DNA of 64,000 nucleotides from Bacillus sp. FJAT-42315 (lineage in GTDB: Bacteria; Bacillota; Bacilli; Bacillales; Domibacillaceae): contig NZ_KZ454941.1 in the NCBI RefSeq assembly GCF_002797375.1, forward strand, positions 178,431 to 242,430, read 5' to 3'. The notes under the pieces were generated by a model. The model made no database searches and was not told the DNA's origin. It saw only the letters and a list, made by a program, of their open reading frames with translations. The position numbers and the translations under genes were made by a program. This document shows positions 50,157-59,718 of the stretch, piece by piece. The first letter of the stretch is position 1. Every line of letters begins with the position of its first letter.

Positions 50157-51902
50157 TTAATGCAATCGCAGTCTAGAAATTTTTTGTTTCAGTTCATCGC
50201 CCGCTTCGTTTAGTTGTTCAGCGGCGTTAGCAATAGTCGCGACAGCGCGCAGTTGCTCTTCCATTGAGGCGGCAATTTCTTCGGTCGACGCGGAAGAATT
50301 TTGAGCGATCGCTGCCATGTGTTCAATCGATACCAATGCTTCACCTTTATGAATAGCCATTCCTTGCACTTCATGATCGACTTCGTTAATGGAAGAGACG
50401 ATCTCTTTAATAGAGTCGACAATAAGCTCAAAGGATTGCTTCGTATCAGATACGGCTTTTGTTTGTTCATTGCTTAAATTTTGACTCAGCTCAATGGCTT
50501 GAAGAGCTTGCTGTGATTCATTAATGATGCCAGTCAGTGTTTGGCGTACATCTCCAGTGGCTTGTGAGGATTGCTCGGCCAGCTTTCTTACTTCTTCAGC
50601 AACGACCGCAAATCCTTTTCCGTGCTCCCCAGCTCTTGCAGCTTCAATCGAGGCATTTAGTGCTAGAAGATTCGTTTGATCCGAGATCGTATGAATGACA
50701 GATATGACATTTTCAATTTCCGTCACTCTAGTCGATAAGCGAGTCATCACCTCTACAACCGTATGAGAAAGCTGATTGGCTTCTTCTGACTTCAATTGCA
50801 AGCTAGTCATTTGAGCTAAGCCGGCTTGACTGGCGTCATTAGCCGCTTGGCTTCGGACCGCCATTTTTTCATTTAACTGCTCAACCTTTTCAATTTGTGT
50901 CGACAACTCGGCCATTTTCTTATTAGAAACTTCCGCATCTTCTGCTTGCTTCGCAGTGCCGCTAGCAATTTCGTCAATGGCACCGCCGATTTCTTGACTC
51001 GAAGCGGATGTTTCTTCTGAAATAGCATTTAAGTTCTCTGTAGAAGCGCTTACCTGTTGAATCGAATGTTCAACTGTCTTGATGATCTCTCTCATGTTGG
51101 TAGCCATCACATTAAAATTATTGGCTAAAATACCGATTTCATCTTTATTTTTAATATGCAAAGGCTCAACGGTTAAATCTCCGTTGGCTAATCGGTTGAC
51201 ATGCTTTGTCACTAAACGAAGGGGCTTCGATAAAGATCCAGTAAACCAGATAATTACGGCAATACCGATAATAGTGGATATCGTAAGTGTCACTCCAACA
51301 ATGCTCAATACTTGATTCGCTCCCGCGTTAAAATCCATTTTATATGTACCAGCAGCGACGACCCAGCCCCAATTCGGATCGAGAGCACTGTACACAATTT
51401 TTTCACCCGTTTTCTCCGGGTTGTTCGGTAACTTCCATTCGTAAGTCGTAAATCCACCTCCATTTTGAGCTTTTTTAATCACTTCTTGGACGAAAAGTTT
51501 ACCCTTTACATCTTTTATTTCCCAGGAATTATCTCCTTCATCCGAGTAATGAGCAACATCGATCCCTTTTTCATTGAAGGCATTGAAGTATCCGTGTTCT
51601 CCAAGGTCGACGGTATTTTTCAGTTCTCTAATTCCGTCTGCTTTTTTAGGCCCAATTAAATAAATCCTTGCTTGTTCTTGGGCTTCCTCAATGGTCATGC
51701 TTCCGTCTTCTACCTTTTGATTGAGAGCATCAATGATTTGCAGGGCCATTTCTACGCCGTTTTTTAATGATTTCTCTCCAGTTGTATCTAGATTTTTTTT
51801 CGAACTAAAGTAGGCAGCTGTCCCAATTATTAAACTAGGTAGTAATAACAAAGTAATGGAAACAATTAGTAACTTTGTCCGAATGGTCTTGTTATTAAAC
51901 AT
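50157..51902 (-). CDS. Methyl-accepting chemotaxis protein with sCache_2-type sensor
   Basis: A 581-residue chemoreceptor starting at ATG 51902 after AGGAGGGA (an upstream ATG at 51923 would swallow the ribosome binding site). First helix residues 10-32; extracellular domain with [20 protein letters not shown] and [14 protein letters not shown], the pattern of single Cache 2 sensors for small organic acids; second helix about 205-225; HAMP ([19 protein letters not shown]); signalling tip [20 protein letters not shown] and [13 protein letters not shown]. Single-gene unit. Confidence 0.94.
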   Translation of the reverse strand: MFNNKTIRTKLLIVSITLLLLPSLIIGTAAYFSSKKNLDTTGEKSLKNGVEMALQIIDALNQKVEDGSMTIEEAQEQARIYLIGPKKADGIRELKNTVDLGEHGYFNAFNEKGIDVAHYSDEGDNSWEIKDVKGKLFVQEVIKKAQNGGGFTTYEWKLPNNPEKTGEKIVYSALDPNWGWVVAAGTYKMDFNAGANQVLSIVGVTLTISTIIGIAVIIWFTGSLSKPLRLVTKHVNRLANGDLTVEPLHIKNKDEIGILANNFNVMATNMREIIKTVEHSIQQVSASTENLNAISEETSASSQEIGGAIDEIASGTAKQAEDAEVSNKKMAELSTQIEKVEQLNEKMAVRSQAANDASQAGLAQMTSLQLKSEEANQLSHTVVEVMTRLSTRVTEIENVISVIHTISDQTNLLALNASIEAARAGEHGKGFAVVAEEVRKLAEQSSQATGDVRQTLTGIINESQQALQAIELSQNLSNEQTKAVSDTKQSFELIVDSIKEIVSSINEVDHEVQGMAIHKGEALVSIEHMAAIAQNSSASTEEIAASMEEQLRAVATIANAAEQLNEAGDELKQKISRLRLH

Positions 51903-52033
51903 CTTTCTCCCTCCTGATGACATGAAGCAATTTTCTGAATAGTTACTTTTTACTATTATCGGTTATTGGTGTAAATATTTCAATTATTAATTATAAAATG
52001 GTAAAATGATGGTAAATGATTAAGGGGAAAAGG

Positions 52034-52132
52034 ATGAGGACCATGCTTAGTTCTTGGCTCATGAAACTACTGTTTTTTATTATAATATTCATTGGGTATT
52101 TGATTGCTTGGTTGACAGGGGATAAGCCATAG
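52034..52132 (+). CDS. Putative 32-residue membrane peptide
   Basis: ATG 52034 (or ATG 52043, in phase, 29 residues) opens a frame encoding a hydrophobic helix MKLLFFIIIFIGYLIAWLTG followed by DKP and a stop. AAGGGG lies 7 bp before the first ATG and AGGATGAGG precedes the second. A perfect terminator hairpin begins 23 bp after the stop, and a TAAAAT element lies about 30 bp before the start, so it looks like a complete transcription unit. I do not recognise the peptide; it may be a small membrane regulator or toxin-like peptide. Confidence 0.55.
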   Translation: MRTMLSSWLMKLLFFIIIFIGYLIAWLTGDKP

Positions 52133-52155
52133 GAAAAGTATGAAACACCAAATTT

Positions 52156-52192
52156 AGTTAATAGTCGAAATAGTGACTATTAACTTTTTTTA
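52156..52192 (+). terminator. Intrinsic terminator after small membrane peptide
   Basis: A perfect 11-bp stem (AGTTAATAGTC with GACTATTAACT), 8-base loop and T run (TTTTTTTATTTT). No larger gene ends here. Confidence 0.9.
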
Positions 52193-52283
52193 TTTTGTTA
52201 CTTGACTAAACTAATTTTTTAATATAAATTAAGTTACGAAAAGTAATCAATTAATAATTATATTCTAAAAGGAGAGTTTCAAC

Positions 52284-52697
52284 ATGACAAAGAAGCATGA
52301 GTTAGGTGCACTGATTTTACGAGTGATTTTAGGTTTGACATTTTTCGTTCATGGGTTGGCGAAGTTTCAAGGAGGAATTGAGAATATTGCTGGTTGGTTT
52401 GATAGCATTGGGCTTCCGAGTTTTATGGCATACATTGTGGCTGCCGTTGAATTAGTTGGAGGTGTGGCACTGATTTTAGGGTTAGGCACACGCATTATTG
52501 CTGGCCTATTTGTAATTGTGATGCTTGTAGCTATTTCAAAGGTGAAAATAGCAGCTGGATTTATGGGGAATGGCGAAATGGCTGGCTACGAACTAGATCT
52601 AGCCTTATTGGCAATGTCTGTTTATCTCGTCATTGCAGGTAGCTCGCTTTATTCATTGGGCCAACTTGTTCTCGGAAAAGATAGCAAAGAAAAATAA
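52284..52697 (+). CDS. DoxX-family membrane protein
   Basis: A 137-residue protein with four predicted helices. The DoxX pattern is clear: LILRVILGLTFFVHGLAKFQGG, then GLPSFMAYIVAAVELVGGVALILG. Family members (MhqP, CatD and others in Bacillus) are linked to quinone, diamide or thiol stress and electron transfer. A weak inverted repeat GTTAC-N5-GTAAT lies at 52233-52247 before the gene, which could be a DUF24/MarR-type site, but this is a poor match. Confidence 0.9.
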   Translation: MTKKHELGALILRVILGLTFFVHGLAKFQGGIENIAGWFDSIGLPSFMAYIVAAVELVGGVALILGLGTRIIAGLFVIVMLVAISKVKIAAGFMGNGEMAGYELDLALLAMSVYLVIAGSSLYSLGQLVLGKDSKEK

Positions 52698-52858
52698 GAA
52701 TGGTGGAAAAGGCATCCTGCTGTAATTGAGTGGGCTGCCTTTTCTATGTTAAATAAAAGTAAAATTAGAGGGTTTCGGGTATAGATTCGAGAAGTGGTTC
52801 ATATACATAGTTACATTGATTATTTCACGTTTTCGTTCAGAGAGGAGGCCGTCATAGA

Positions 52859-54601
52859 GTGGATGAGAAGTTGTTATCGTTAGCTTTTTCAGTGGAAGCG
52901 AATAAAGGGGTGTATGCGTTGCTGCTTGGTTCTGGCATTTCTTATGCAGCGGGAATCCCTACAGGACGCGGGGTGTTACGTGAGCTTTGCCGGCGGATGA
53001 TGCAGGTAAGCGGTGACAATGAGGAAGACCCAATGGGATGGTATGAAAAAAAGTATGGGAAAACACCTTTATATAATGAAGTGATTGAAATATTAGCGAA
53101 AACATCGTCAGAACGCAATGGCTTGTTAAAAGAGTTTTTCGAACCGACACCTGAAGAAATTAAGGAGAAGCAAAAAATACCGACCGATGCTCATCATGCG
53201 CTCGCCAAATTAGTTCAAAAAGGGTATGTAAAAGTGATTGTGACGACCAATTTTGATCGGCTTTTGGAGCATGCTTTAGATGAGTTAAGTATTCAATATC
53301 AAACAGTGTATCATCAAACGGATATCGAAGGGATGAAGCCGCTTGCTCACGCCCAATGTACGATTTTGAAAATTAACGGGGACTATCGTGATACGCGTTT
53401 TAAAAATGTGACGGATGAACTTGATCACTATTCGGAATCACTTGAAAGCATGATTCATCGGGTATTTGATGAATATGGTGTCATTGTTTCAGGCTGGTCT
53501 GCTGAATGGGATACTGCTTTGCGCGATATCATTAAATCGGTAAAGGGGAGACGCTATTCGTGGTACTGGCATGCTTTTACGGAAAACTTAACTCCTCATG
53601 CGGAGGAACTCATTAAATTTCGTGACGCGTGTAAAATTGTCGATACGCGTGGAGCAGATCATTTCTTTACTGATTTACATGAAAATGTAGCCAATATATC
53701 AAAGGTGAAGAGAATCAGCCCAGAGCATATTCAAATTAAGATGAAGCGGTTAAAGCGGTATATAACGGATGATCAAGAAATCGATTTGCGCGAGATGGTA
53801 ACGGAACATACGAAAGAAGTTGTGTCTTTTCTTATGCAGCAACAATACGACGGTCATATCACTCCAGAGTCTATGATTGAAAAAATTGAAACGGTTAAGG
53901 AGCAAAGTCGAGCGTTATCGATGTTGCTCGCTGTTCTATCATATTATATGAAGAGAGAGGAGCAAGAGGCGCTCCTTATGCAAACATTAGAGCGGTTGAC
54001 CGGGTCCAGAAAGCATCGCGGACAACCTCATCTACTTAGCTTGCAGCAAATGCCGCTCCAAGCTGCTCTTTACAGTGTCGGCATTGCGGCTGTGATGAAG
54101 AAAAATTATCATCTGCTCAACCTGCTTTTTACCCGGCCGAAAGTACATGATCCTTACAGTCATCACCTTTCTTTTTTGAAATATACCTCACCCTCATTAG
54201 GGCTTGGACGTTTATTTCACTACGTTTCGTCCGACAAAGCCTATCATTTGCCGATGGAAACTGTTTTTATTTATCCATATATGAAAAAAGTGTTCATCGA
54301 CACGCAGCTTGCTTTTGATGAAGCGGAGTTTGAACGATACTATGATATTTTTGAATTGCTGAGAGCAATTAAATATCGTCATAGCGGGGAACAAGGCTAT
54401 ATGTGCGGGCGCTTTGGCTTCAATAGCAACCGCGAACATCTCATTCGTTTTTTAAAGGAAGGAAGAGAAGATTATAGCTGGCCTGTGCTAGCCATTTGTG
54501 ACGGGAGTAGAGAAGCCTTCTTAGTCGCTCTTGAGAAGCTAGCCAAAGATTTAGATGATAGCGGGCATGGACTAGTCCATGCTTATATTGGAAATCAGTA
54601 A
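52859..54601 (+). CDS. SIR2-domain protein, putative antiphage NADase
   Basis: A 580-residue protein starting at GTG after AGAGGAGG. Residues about 15-290 form a SIR2-like NAD-binding domain: GSGISYAAGIPTG (24-36), VIVTTNFDRLLEHAL (N131), and KINGDYRDTR (171-180), then a VSGWSAEWD segment. The position normally held by the catalytic His in K-x-HGD is Asn173. Residues 300-580 are mostly helical with no recognised domain. Stand-alone SIR2 proteins with long helical tails, such as ThsA and DSR2, deplete NAD during phage infection. It is a one-gene unit with its own terminator. Confidence 0.82.
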   Translation: MDEKLLSLAFSVEANKGVYALLLGSGISYAAGIPTGRGVLRELCRRMMQVSGDNEEDPMGWYEKKYGKTPLYNEVIEILAKTSSERNGLLKEFFEPTPEEIKEKQKIPTDAHHALAKLVQKGYVKVIVTTNFDRLLEHALDELSIQYQTVYHQTDIEGMKPLAHAQCTILKINGDYRDTRFKNVTDELDHYSESLESMIHRVFDEYGVIVSGWSAEWDTALRDIIKSVKGRRYSWYWHAFTENLTPHAEELIKFRDACKIVDTRGADHFFTDLHENVANISKVKRISPEHIQIKMKRLKRYITDDQEIDLREMVTEHTKEVVSFLMQQQYDGHITPESMIEKIETVKEQSRALSMLLAVLSYYMKREEQEALLMQTLERLTGSRKHRGQPHLLSLQQMPLQAALYSVGIAAVMKKNYHLLNLLFTRPKVHDPYSHHLSFLKYTSPSLGLGRLFHYVSSDKAYHLPMETVFIYPYMKKVFIDTQLAFDEAEFERYYDIFELLRAIKYRHSGEQGYMCGRFGFNSNREHLIRFLKEGREDYSWPVLAICDGSREAFLVALEKLAKDLDDSGHGLVHAYIGNQ

Positions 54602-54631
54602 AGAACCTGTCGCGAAGCAGGTTCTTTTTTT
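54600..54631 (+). terminator. Intrinsic terminator after SIR2 gene
   Basis: AAGAACCTG pairs with CAGGTTCTT around an 8-base loop and is followed by T residues. It starts at the stop codon. Confidence 0.93.
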
Positions 54632-54734
54632 ATTAAGAAATTCTTAAGATTTATGCTGGGCGTTTATTAAGATTTGCTCGCTATAATCACAGTAACGAAC
54701 AAATGATATACTTTCGAAAGGAGTGTGAGGAAAA

Positions 54735-55427
54735 ATGACCCAATATAATGTGTTAGTCGTTGATGATGAAAAAGAAATTCGCGATGCGATCGAAATATAT
54801 TTAAAAAATGAAGGCATAACTGTGATCAAAGCGGAGGACGGAATCGATGCGATTGAAAAGTTGAATGAGCATTCGATCCATCTCATTATTCTCGATGTGA
54901 TGATGCCGCGATTAGATGGCATTGCGACGACATTTAAAATCCGTGAACAAAAAAATATCCCGATCATTATTCTTAGTGCCAAAAGTGAAGATACCGATAA
55001 AATTTTAGGCTTGCAAGTCGGGGCCGATGATTACGTTACGAAGCCGTTTAACCCGATGGAACTAGTGGCGCGAGTGAAGTCACAGTTGCGTCGATACGTC
55101 AGGTTGGGTACATATGAAGGCGTGACACAGGTCATTGATTTAAACGGCTTAACTCTCGATCAATCGGCAAAGGAAGTGGCCGTTAATGGGGAGGCAGTTA
55201 AATTAACGCCGACCGAGTATAAAATCGTGGAATTGTTAATGGTTCATGCTGGTCGTGTGTTTTCGATTAATGAAATTTATGAACGTGTCTGGCAAGAGCC
55301 TGGGTATAATGCCGAAAATACCGTGGCCGTCCATATTCGTAAAATTAGAGAAAAAATAGAAATCGATCCGAAAAATCCAAGATATTTAAAGGTGGTGTGG
55401 GGAATTGGATACAAAATGGAGAAATAA
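54735..55427 (+). CDS. Response regulator, OmpR/VanR type
   Basis: A 230-residue regulator. Receiver: VVDDEKEIRDAI acidic pocket, phospho-Asp in LIILDVMMPRLDG (about residue 52), LSAKSED switch and VTKPF Lys. C-terminal winged helix with LTPTEYKIVELL and NTVAVHIRKIREKI. Overlaps the histidine kinase gene by 23 bases, so both are made together. Its target genes are not evident; the adjacent convergent TPR gene is one possibility. Confidence 0.95.
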   Translation: MTQYNVLVVDDEKEIRDAIEIYLKNEGITVIKAEDGIDAIEKLNEHSIHLIILDVMMPRLDGIATTFKIREQKNIPIIILSAKSEDTDKILGLQVGADDYVTKPFNPMELVARVKSQLRRYVRLGTYEGVTQVIDLNGLTLDQSAKEVAVNGEAVKLTPTEYKIVELLMVHAGRVFSINEIYERVWQEPGYNAENTVAVHIRKIREKIEIDPKNPRYLKVVWGIGYKMEK

Positions 55428-57678
55428 TCTAAAATTTATTGGTTGGCTGTTGTTATTTACATATGGATTAAGTGCGATCATTGCTTTAATGAATCATGGA
55501 AGTACGTATTTGAAAAAAGATTATTTTGATACCCCTCAATTTGAAAGTCAACTTGAAGAATTTATCAATGATTTAAATATATATGAGTTAAATAGTACAA
55601 CAGCGGCAGAAGCGAAGAAGAAGATTACCGTCACGAAAGAGGAAATTGAAGAACATCGCAATTACTACGGGAGTTTAGCGGAGCAAGTGACGACGATTAA
55701 AGAGCGATATGCTGGGAAGATTCAAGAGGCTCTTTTAGCGGAAAACCAAGAAGTGGCGAAAGTGTACGAAGAGGAAAGAGACAAGAAGATTAAAGATATC
55801 ACGAATAACTTCAAAAGCGATGACTATGTGCGGAAAAAAATTCAAGCAGAAAAAGAAAAAGCGGTTGATGAGTTTTATGTGACCCATCAAAATGAACGTC
55901 GTCAATTTGATGAGTATGGGGACGTATTTAAATATTATTTAGAAAATACTTCCACGGGTGACGTGTATACGAATGTTAATTTGTCAGACGGCTCGCTTAG
56001 TGATGTATTTAATGACAAGGATATGTTTCATATTCGCAAATACGATTCGCCGAATTACTTAGAGTTTGATGATTCATCCACGTATACAGATAAAAATTTA
56101 ACGTATTTTACAACGGGTGAAGTTGTTATGGAACCAGAAGGATATAATATAGAAATTCAGACGACTACAGGAGGTACTTATGAAGGAAGAATCGCGGTTA
56201 CTAAGCATGTACGAGATTCTGCTCCGGTTGTCACTGAGTATTCTTATTTCAAGAGGTCACAGAGAAACTTTATTATCTTCGTGATTAGTGGATTACTGGC
56301 ATTAGTCGTTAGTATAATAATTAGCTGGAAAAGGACAGTGATTCCACCCGTTATCAGTAAGAAATTTAGTCATTATTACAATAAAATTCCAGCAGATGTG
56401 AGCATTGTTGCTTTACTGATCACGACTTTTATGACGTTCATTTTTGTGGGTAGGTATTATAATTTTCATTATTATAGCAACCCGTTATATTTGGTTACGG
56501 AGGTATTATTTATCTTCGTTTTATCTTCTATTTCTACAGCGGTTATGGTCTTTCAAGCAAAGCTACTATTGCTACGTATGAAAGAGGGCCCAGGAATAGA
56601 AGCAGAATGGAAAAACAGTTTGTTCATGAGAACCGTTGAGTTAGTGAAACATGTATTCGAAGTTCGCTCGGTTGGCGTTCAATTGTTCCTTTTGTTGTCG
56701 GTGTTCTTTTTTACTGGTTTTGGGGTGCCGATTGTAGTTATAGAATGGTGGTGGGATGGCTATGTAGAAGTATTGCTGTTGTATCTATTACTGTTTTTCA
56801 TTATTACGATGCCTACCCTTTTTCTACTATTCAAGCGTATCGCTTATTTTAACCAAATCGCTCAGCATACAGAGAGGGTGGCGGCTGGATATCCAGAACC
56901 GGATCTTCCGGTCCAAGGGAAGTCAGTGTTTGCCAAAATGGCGGAAAATATGAATCAATTGAAGCAAGGCGTCAAGGTGTCGCAAAGAGAGCAGGCAAAA
57001 AGCGAGCGGCTAAAAACGGAGCTAATCACGAATGTCAGCCATGATTTACGTACACCTCTTACTTCGATTATTTCTTATACGGAGCTGTTGAAAACGCCAG
57101 ACTTGGCAGAAGAAGAGCGGGTAGCCTATACCGAGATCATCGACCGTAAATCGAAGCGGTTAAAAGTGTTGATTGATGATTTATTTGAAGCGTCAAAAAT
57201 GGCGAGCGGAAATGCTGAATTGGTTAAAGAAAAAGCGGATCTCGTTCAACTGCTTCAGCAAGCATTAGCGGAATACAGCGAAACAATCGGTGAATCCGAT
57301 TTGCATTTTCGAGTGACCAATCCAGATGAGCCTGTCTACGCTTATGTGGACGGTCAGAAAATTTGGCGAGTATTTGATAATTTAATCGGCAACATCTTGA
57401 AATATTCCTTGGAAAATACGAGGGTTTATATTTCGATGAAAACGGAGGGGAATCAGGCAGTAATCACTTTTAAAAATGTGACGAAATATGAACTTGGAGA
57501 CAATCTCGATGAACTATTCGAACGCTTTAAACGTGGCGATCGCTCTCGTCATACAGATGGTTCAGGTCTAGGGCTTGCCATCGCCAAATCCATCATTGAT
57601 TTACACGATGGGCAGCTTGATATTGAAGTAGACGGCGACCTGTTCAAAGTTACCGTTTCATTGGATACAGCCTATTGA
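55405..57678 (+). CDS. Sensor histidine kinase (VanS-like core, large membrane sensor)
   Basis: A 757-residue kinase starting at TTG inside the regulator gene. Helix at residues 10-30; an extracellular part of about 250 residues whose first half is highly charged and likely coiled coil (VYEEERDKKIKDI); then a group of about seven helices between residues 290 and 480; then HisKA (NVSHDLRTPLTSIIS) and the ATPase domain (N-box IWRVFDNLIGNILKY, G-box GSGLGLAIAKSI). The multi-helix segment between sensor and kinase is unusual and could itself sense a membrane ligand. Confidence 0.92.
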   Translation: MDTKWRNNLKFIGWLLLFTYGLSAIIALMNHGSTYLKKDYFDTPQFESQLEEFINDLNIYELNSTTAAEAKKKITVTKEEIEEHRNYYGSLAEQVTTIKERYAGKIQEALLAENQEVAKVYEEERDKKIKDITNNFKSDDYVRKKIQAEKEKAVDEFYVTHQNERRQFDEYGDVFKYYLENTSTGDVYTNVNLSDGSLSDVFNDKDMFHIRKYDSPNYLEFDDSSTYTDKNLTYFTTGEVVMEPEGYNIEIQTTTGGTYEGRIAVTKHVRDSAPVVTEYSYFKRSQRNFIIFVISGLLALVVSIIISWKRTVIPPVISKKFSHYYNKIPADVSIVALLITTFMTFIFVGRYYNFHYYSNPLYLVTEVLFIFVLSSISTAVMVFQAKLLLLRMKEGPGIEAEWKNSLFMRTVELVKHVFEVRSVGVQLFLLLSVFFFTGFGVPIVVIEWWWDGYVEVLLLYLLLFFIITMPTLFLLFKRIAYFNQIAQHTERVAAGYPEPDLPVQGKSVFAKMAENMNQLKQGVKVSQREQAKSERLKTELITNVSHDLRTPLTSIISYTELLKTPDLAEEERVAYTEIIDRKSKRLKVLIDDLFEASKMASGNAELVKEKADLVQLLQQALAEYSETIGESDLHFRVTNPDEPVYAYVDGQKIWRVFDNLIGNILKYSLENTRVYISMKTEGNQAVITFKNVTKYELGDNLDELFERFKRGDRSRHTDGSGLGLAIAKSIIDLHDGQLDIEVDGDLFKVTVSLDTAY

Positions 57679-57690
57679 TAAAACAAGAGA

Positions 57691-57727
57691 AAGCCCCGCT
57701 CTTCACGATAGAAGATGCGGGGTTTTT
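57691..57727. terminator. Bidirectional terminator
   Basis: CCCCGC pairs with GCGGGG and the inner CTTC with GAAG; A and T tracts flank the stem. The right arm lies inside the last codons of the convergent TPR gene. Confidence 0.85.
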
Positions 57728-59565
57728 CCGTAAATTTGTTTGATTTTCTTTTGAGCTAGTTTGAGTACTGTCTTATCGATGTCTTCAATTTGTTCGAGTA
57801 GCAGGGGCCATGTATCGGTGGAGAGTTCTTTACCGTATAAAGACACCCATTGTACATAGTCGGAGGCGGCTTCATCGAGCAGGCCTTGCTCTGCACGAAG
57901 GAAGGCTCTTCGGTAATAGGGCTCAGGTATAAAAGCATTGATAGTGATGGCCATATTATATAGTTCCTCTGCCTCTTCATCTTTCCCGAGTGATTCATAG
58001 ATCAATCCTAAAGTGACATATCCTTGGAAGCTACTTGGAACACGTTCAATAAACTGCTCGATATCTGTCAGAGCCTGCTCTAACTGTCCCATACGCAAAT
58101 GAATAAAGCCTCTCAAATGATATAAAGCCGTATATTCTGGCGCTACTTCTATCGCTATATCGCAGTCTTCTAGCGCCTCTTGGAATTTTTCTTGGGAAAG
58201 CCGACAGCGGGCTAGCTTTTCTAAAATGACAGGCGAATCAGGCTCTAGCTCGATTCCTTTCGTGAAGGATTGCTCTGCCTCTTCTAAGTACCCCATTCCA
58301 AGCAACACCATTCCTTCATCGAGTGCATACTCGCTCACTTCATTCAGTGATGGATTCTCTTGTAAAGCGGATAGTAAATCATCATAGGCTTGTTCAAACT
58401 TTCCTTGCTGATAGCGTACGAAGCTTCTTTCGCGTAACGTTTGATCCTTCATATCTTCTTCTTTTTCTAAAGCGATGGTGTAATCATTTTCCGCCTTTTC
58501 AAAGCGACCGAGTTTTCCGTAGAGTTGGGCTCTTAGTTTGTATACGCTCGCATCTTCACTATCTAGCTTGACTAACTCATGACAATGAACGAGTGCTTGA
58601 TGTAAATTTCCCGAGAAATAATGGACACGACTTAACCAATATTGAGGATCGGGGTCTTTTTCATCTAGTTCCTGTGCTCGATGAAAATCGGCCAAGCTTT
58701 CTTCGTATTTTTCTAGCTCAAATAGAAGAATTCCGCGTTCAATATATAAGCTAAAGGCATCTGGATAGCGATGTATAGCTTCATTTAATGCTTCTTCCGC
58801 CTCTTCTGTTTGATCAGTTTCAAGTAATAAATGGGCATAATCGGGCAGAAAGTCAAAGCCCTCTTTAATGATTGATTGAAAAGTATGTACGGCATCAGCG
58901 GAATAGCGTGCTCGATCCCAATATAGCTGCAAGCCTTCATCCTCCATAGATTGGAAAAAAGCGAGAAGCTGACAGGCTTTCTCCATATTTTCTAAAGCTG
59001 CATCTAGTTCGTCATTTTCTTCGTAGGCTTTCGCTAAACGGTAATAAAACATCGGAACGGCATTGTCCTCTGATTGAACAGCTTGTTGAAAAGCAGCTAG
59101 TGCTTTGTCGACAAACCCATGGTCAAATAACACGTAGCCATATTCATACCAAGAAGAATTTACTTGTGGGTGACCGAGTTCCTCTTCACGTTTAATCGCT
59201 TGTTTATAGTCAGCTAATGCTTCATCAATATATCCTAAATCTTGGTGAACAAGTGCTCTTGTATAATAATACCAATAATAGTCTTCTAGGCTAATCGCTT
59301 TGTTTAAAAAGATCAGAGCTTCTTCCTCGCGGTTATCTTCTCTAAAAATATGACCAGCCACTCCATGTAAGTAAGCATCATCCGGAAAATGTGTTAGCCC
59401 CTTTTCAATAATGGCGATTCCTTCTTGCGTTCGCCCTATATAATGGAGACCTTCTGCATACACAGCGAAGTCTTTCGCTTCAAACCACTTGTGTTCGACC
59501 TGTTCATAATAGGGAACGGCGGTTTGGCTATCTTTCATGGCTCGTGCTTTTTTTAATAGTTCCAC
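57703..59565 (-). CDS. Tetratricopeptide-repeat protein
   Basis: A 620-residue soluble protein made almost wholly of TPR-type helical repeats, about 15 by eye, with the usual small residues at positions 8 and 20 and Pro at repeat ends (for example AEQSFTKGIELEPDSP and ALEDCDIAIEVAPEYT). No enzyme domain, signal peptide or membrane helix. It should act as a protein-binding scaffold; partners are unknown. Convergent with the histidine kinase and divergent from the PurC-like gene. Confidence 0.92.
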   Translation of the reverse strand: MELLKKARAMKDSQTAVPYYEQVEHKWFEAKDFAVYAEGLHYIGRTQEGIAIIEKGLTHFPDDAYLHGVAGHIFREDNREEEALIFLNKAISLEDYYWYYYTRALVHQDLGYIDEALADYKQAIKREEELGHPQVNSSWYEYGYVLFDHGFVDKALAAFQQAVQSEDNAVPMFYYRLAKAYEENDELDAALENMEKACQLLAFFQSMEDEGLQLYWDRARYSADAVHTFQSIIKEGFDFLPDYAHLLLETDQTEEAEEALNEAIHRYPDAFSLYIERGILLFELEKYEESLADFHRAQELDEKDPDPQYWLSRVHYFSGNLHQALVHCHELVKLDSEDASVYKLRAQLYGKLGRFEKAENDYTIALEKEEDMKDQTLRERSFVRYQQGKFEQAYDDLLSALQENPSLNEVSEYALDEGMVLLGMGYLEEAEQSFTKGIELEPDSPVILEKLARCRLSQEKFQEALEDCDIAIEVAPEYTALYHLRGFIHLRMGQLEQALTDIEQFIERVPSSFQGYVTLGLIYESLGKDEEAEELYNMAITINAFIPEPYYRRAFLRAEQGLLDEAASDYVQWVSLYGKELSTDTWPLLLEQIEDIDKTVLKLAQKKIKQIYGKTPHLLS

Positions 59566-59718
59566 GGCTCATTCAACTCCTTTCCTGTCTCTTTTTCTTA
59601 AGCATATCAAATTTCTACAATCGGAGTGACAGGAATCGTCATTTTTAAGATTCTTTTTCGAATGAAATTGTTGCATAATAAGAAAGGATTCAAAAAATTT
59701 ATAAAAGGGGAATAATTG

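Noticed and set aside
59640-59715. PurBox before the PurC-like gene
   Set aside because: Only a partial TTCGAA-type match without the conserved final C and without a second copy.
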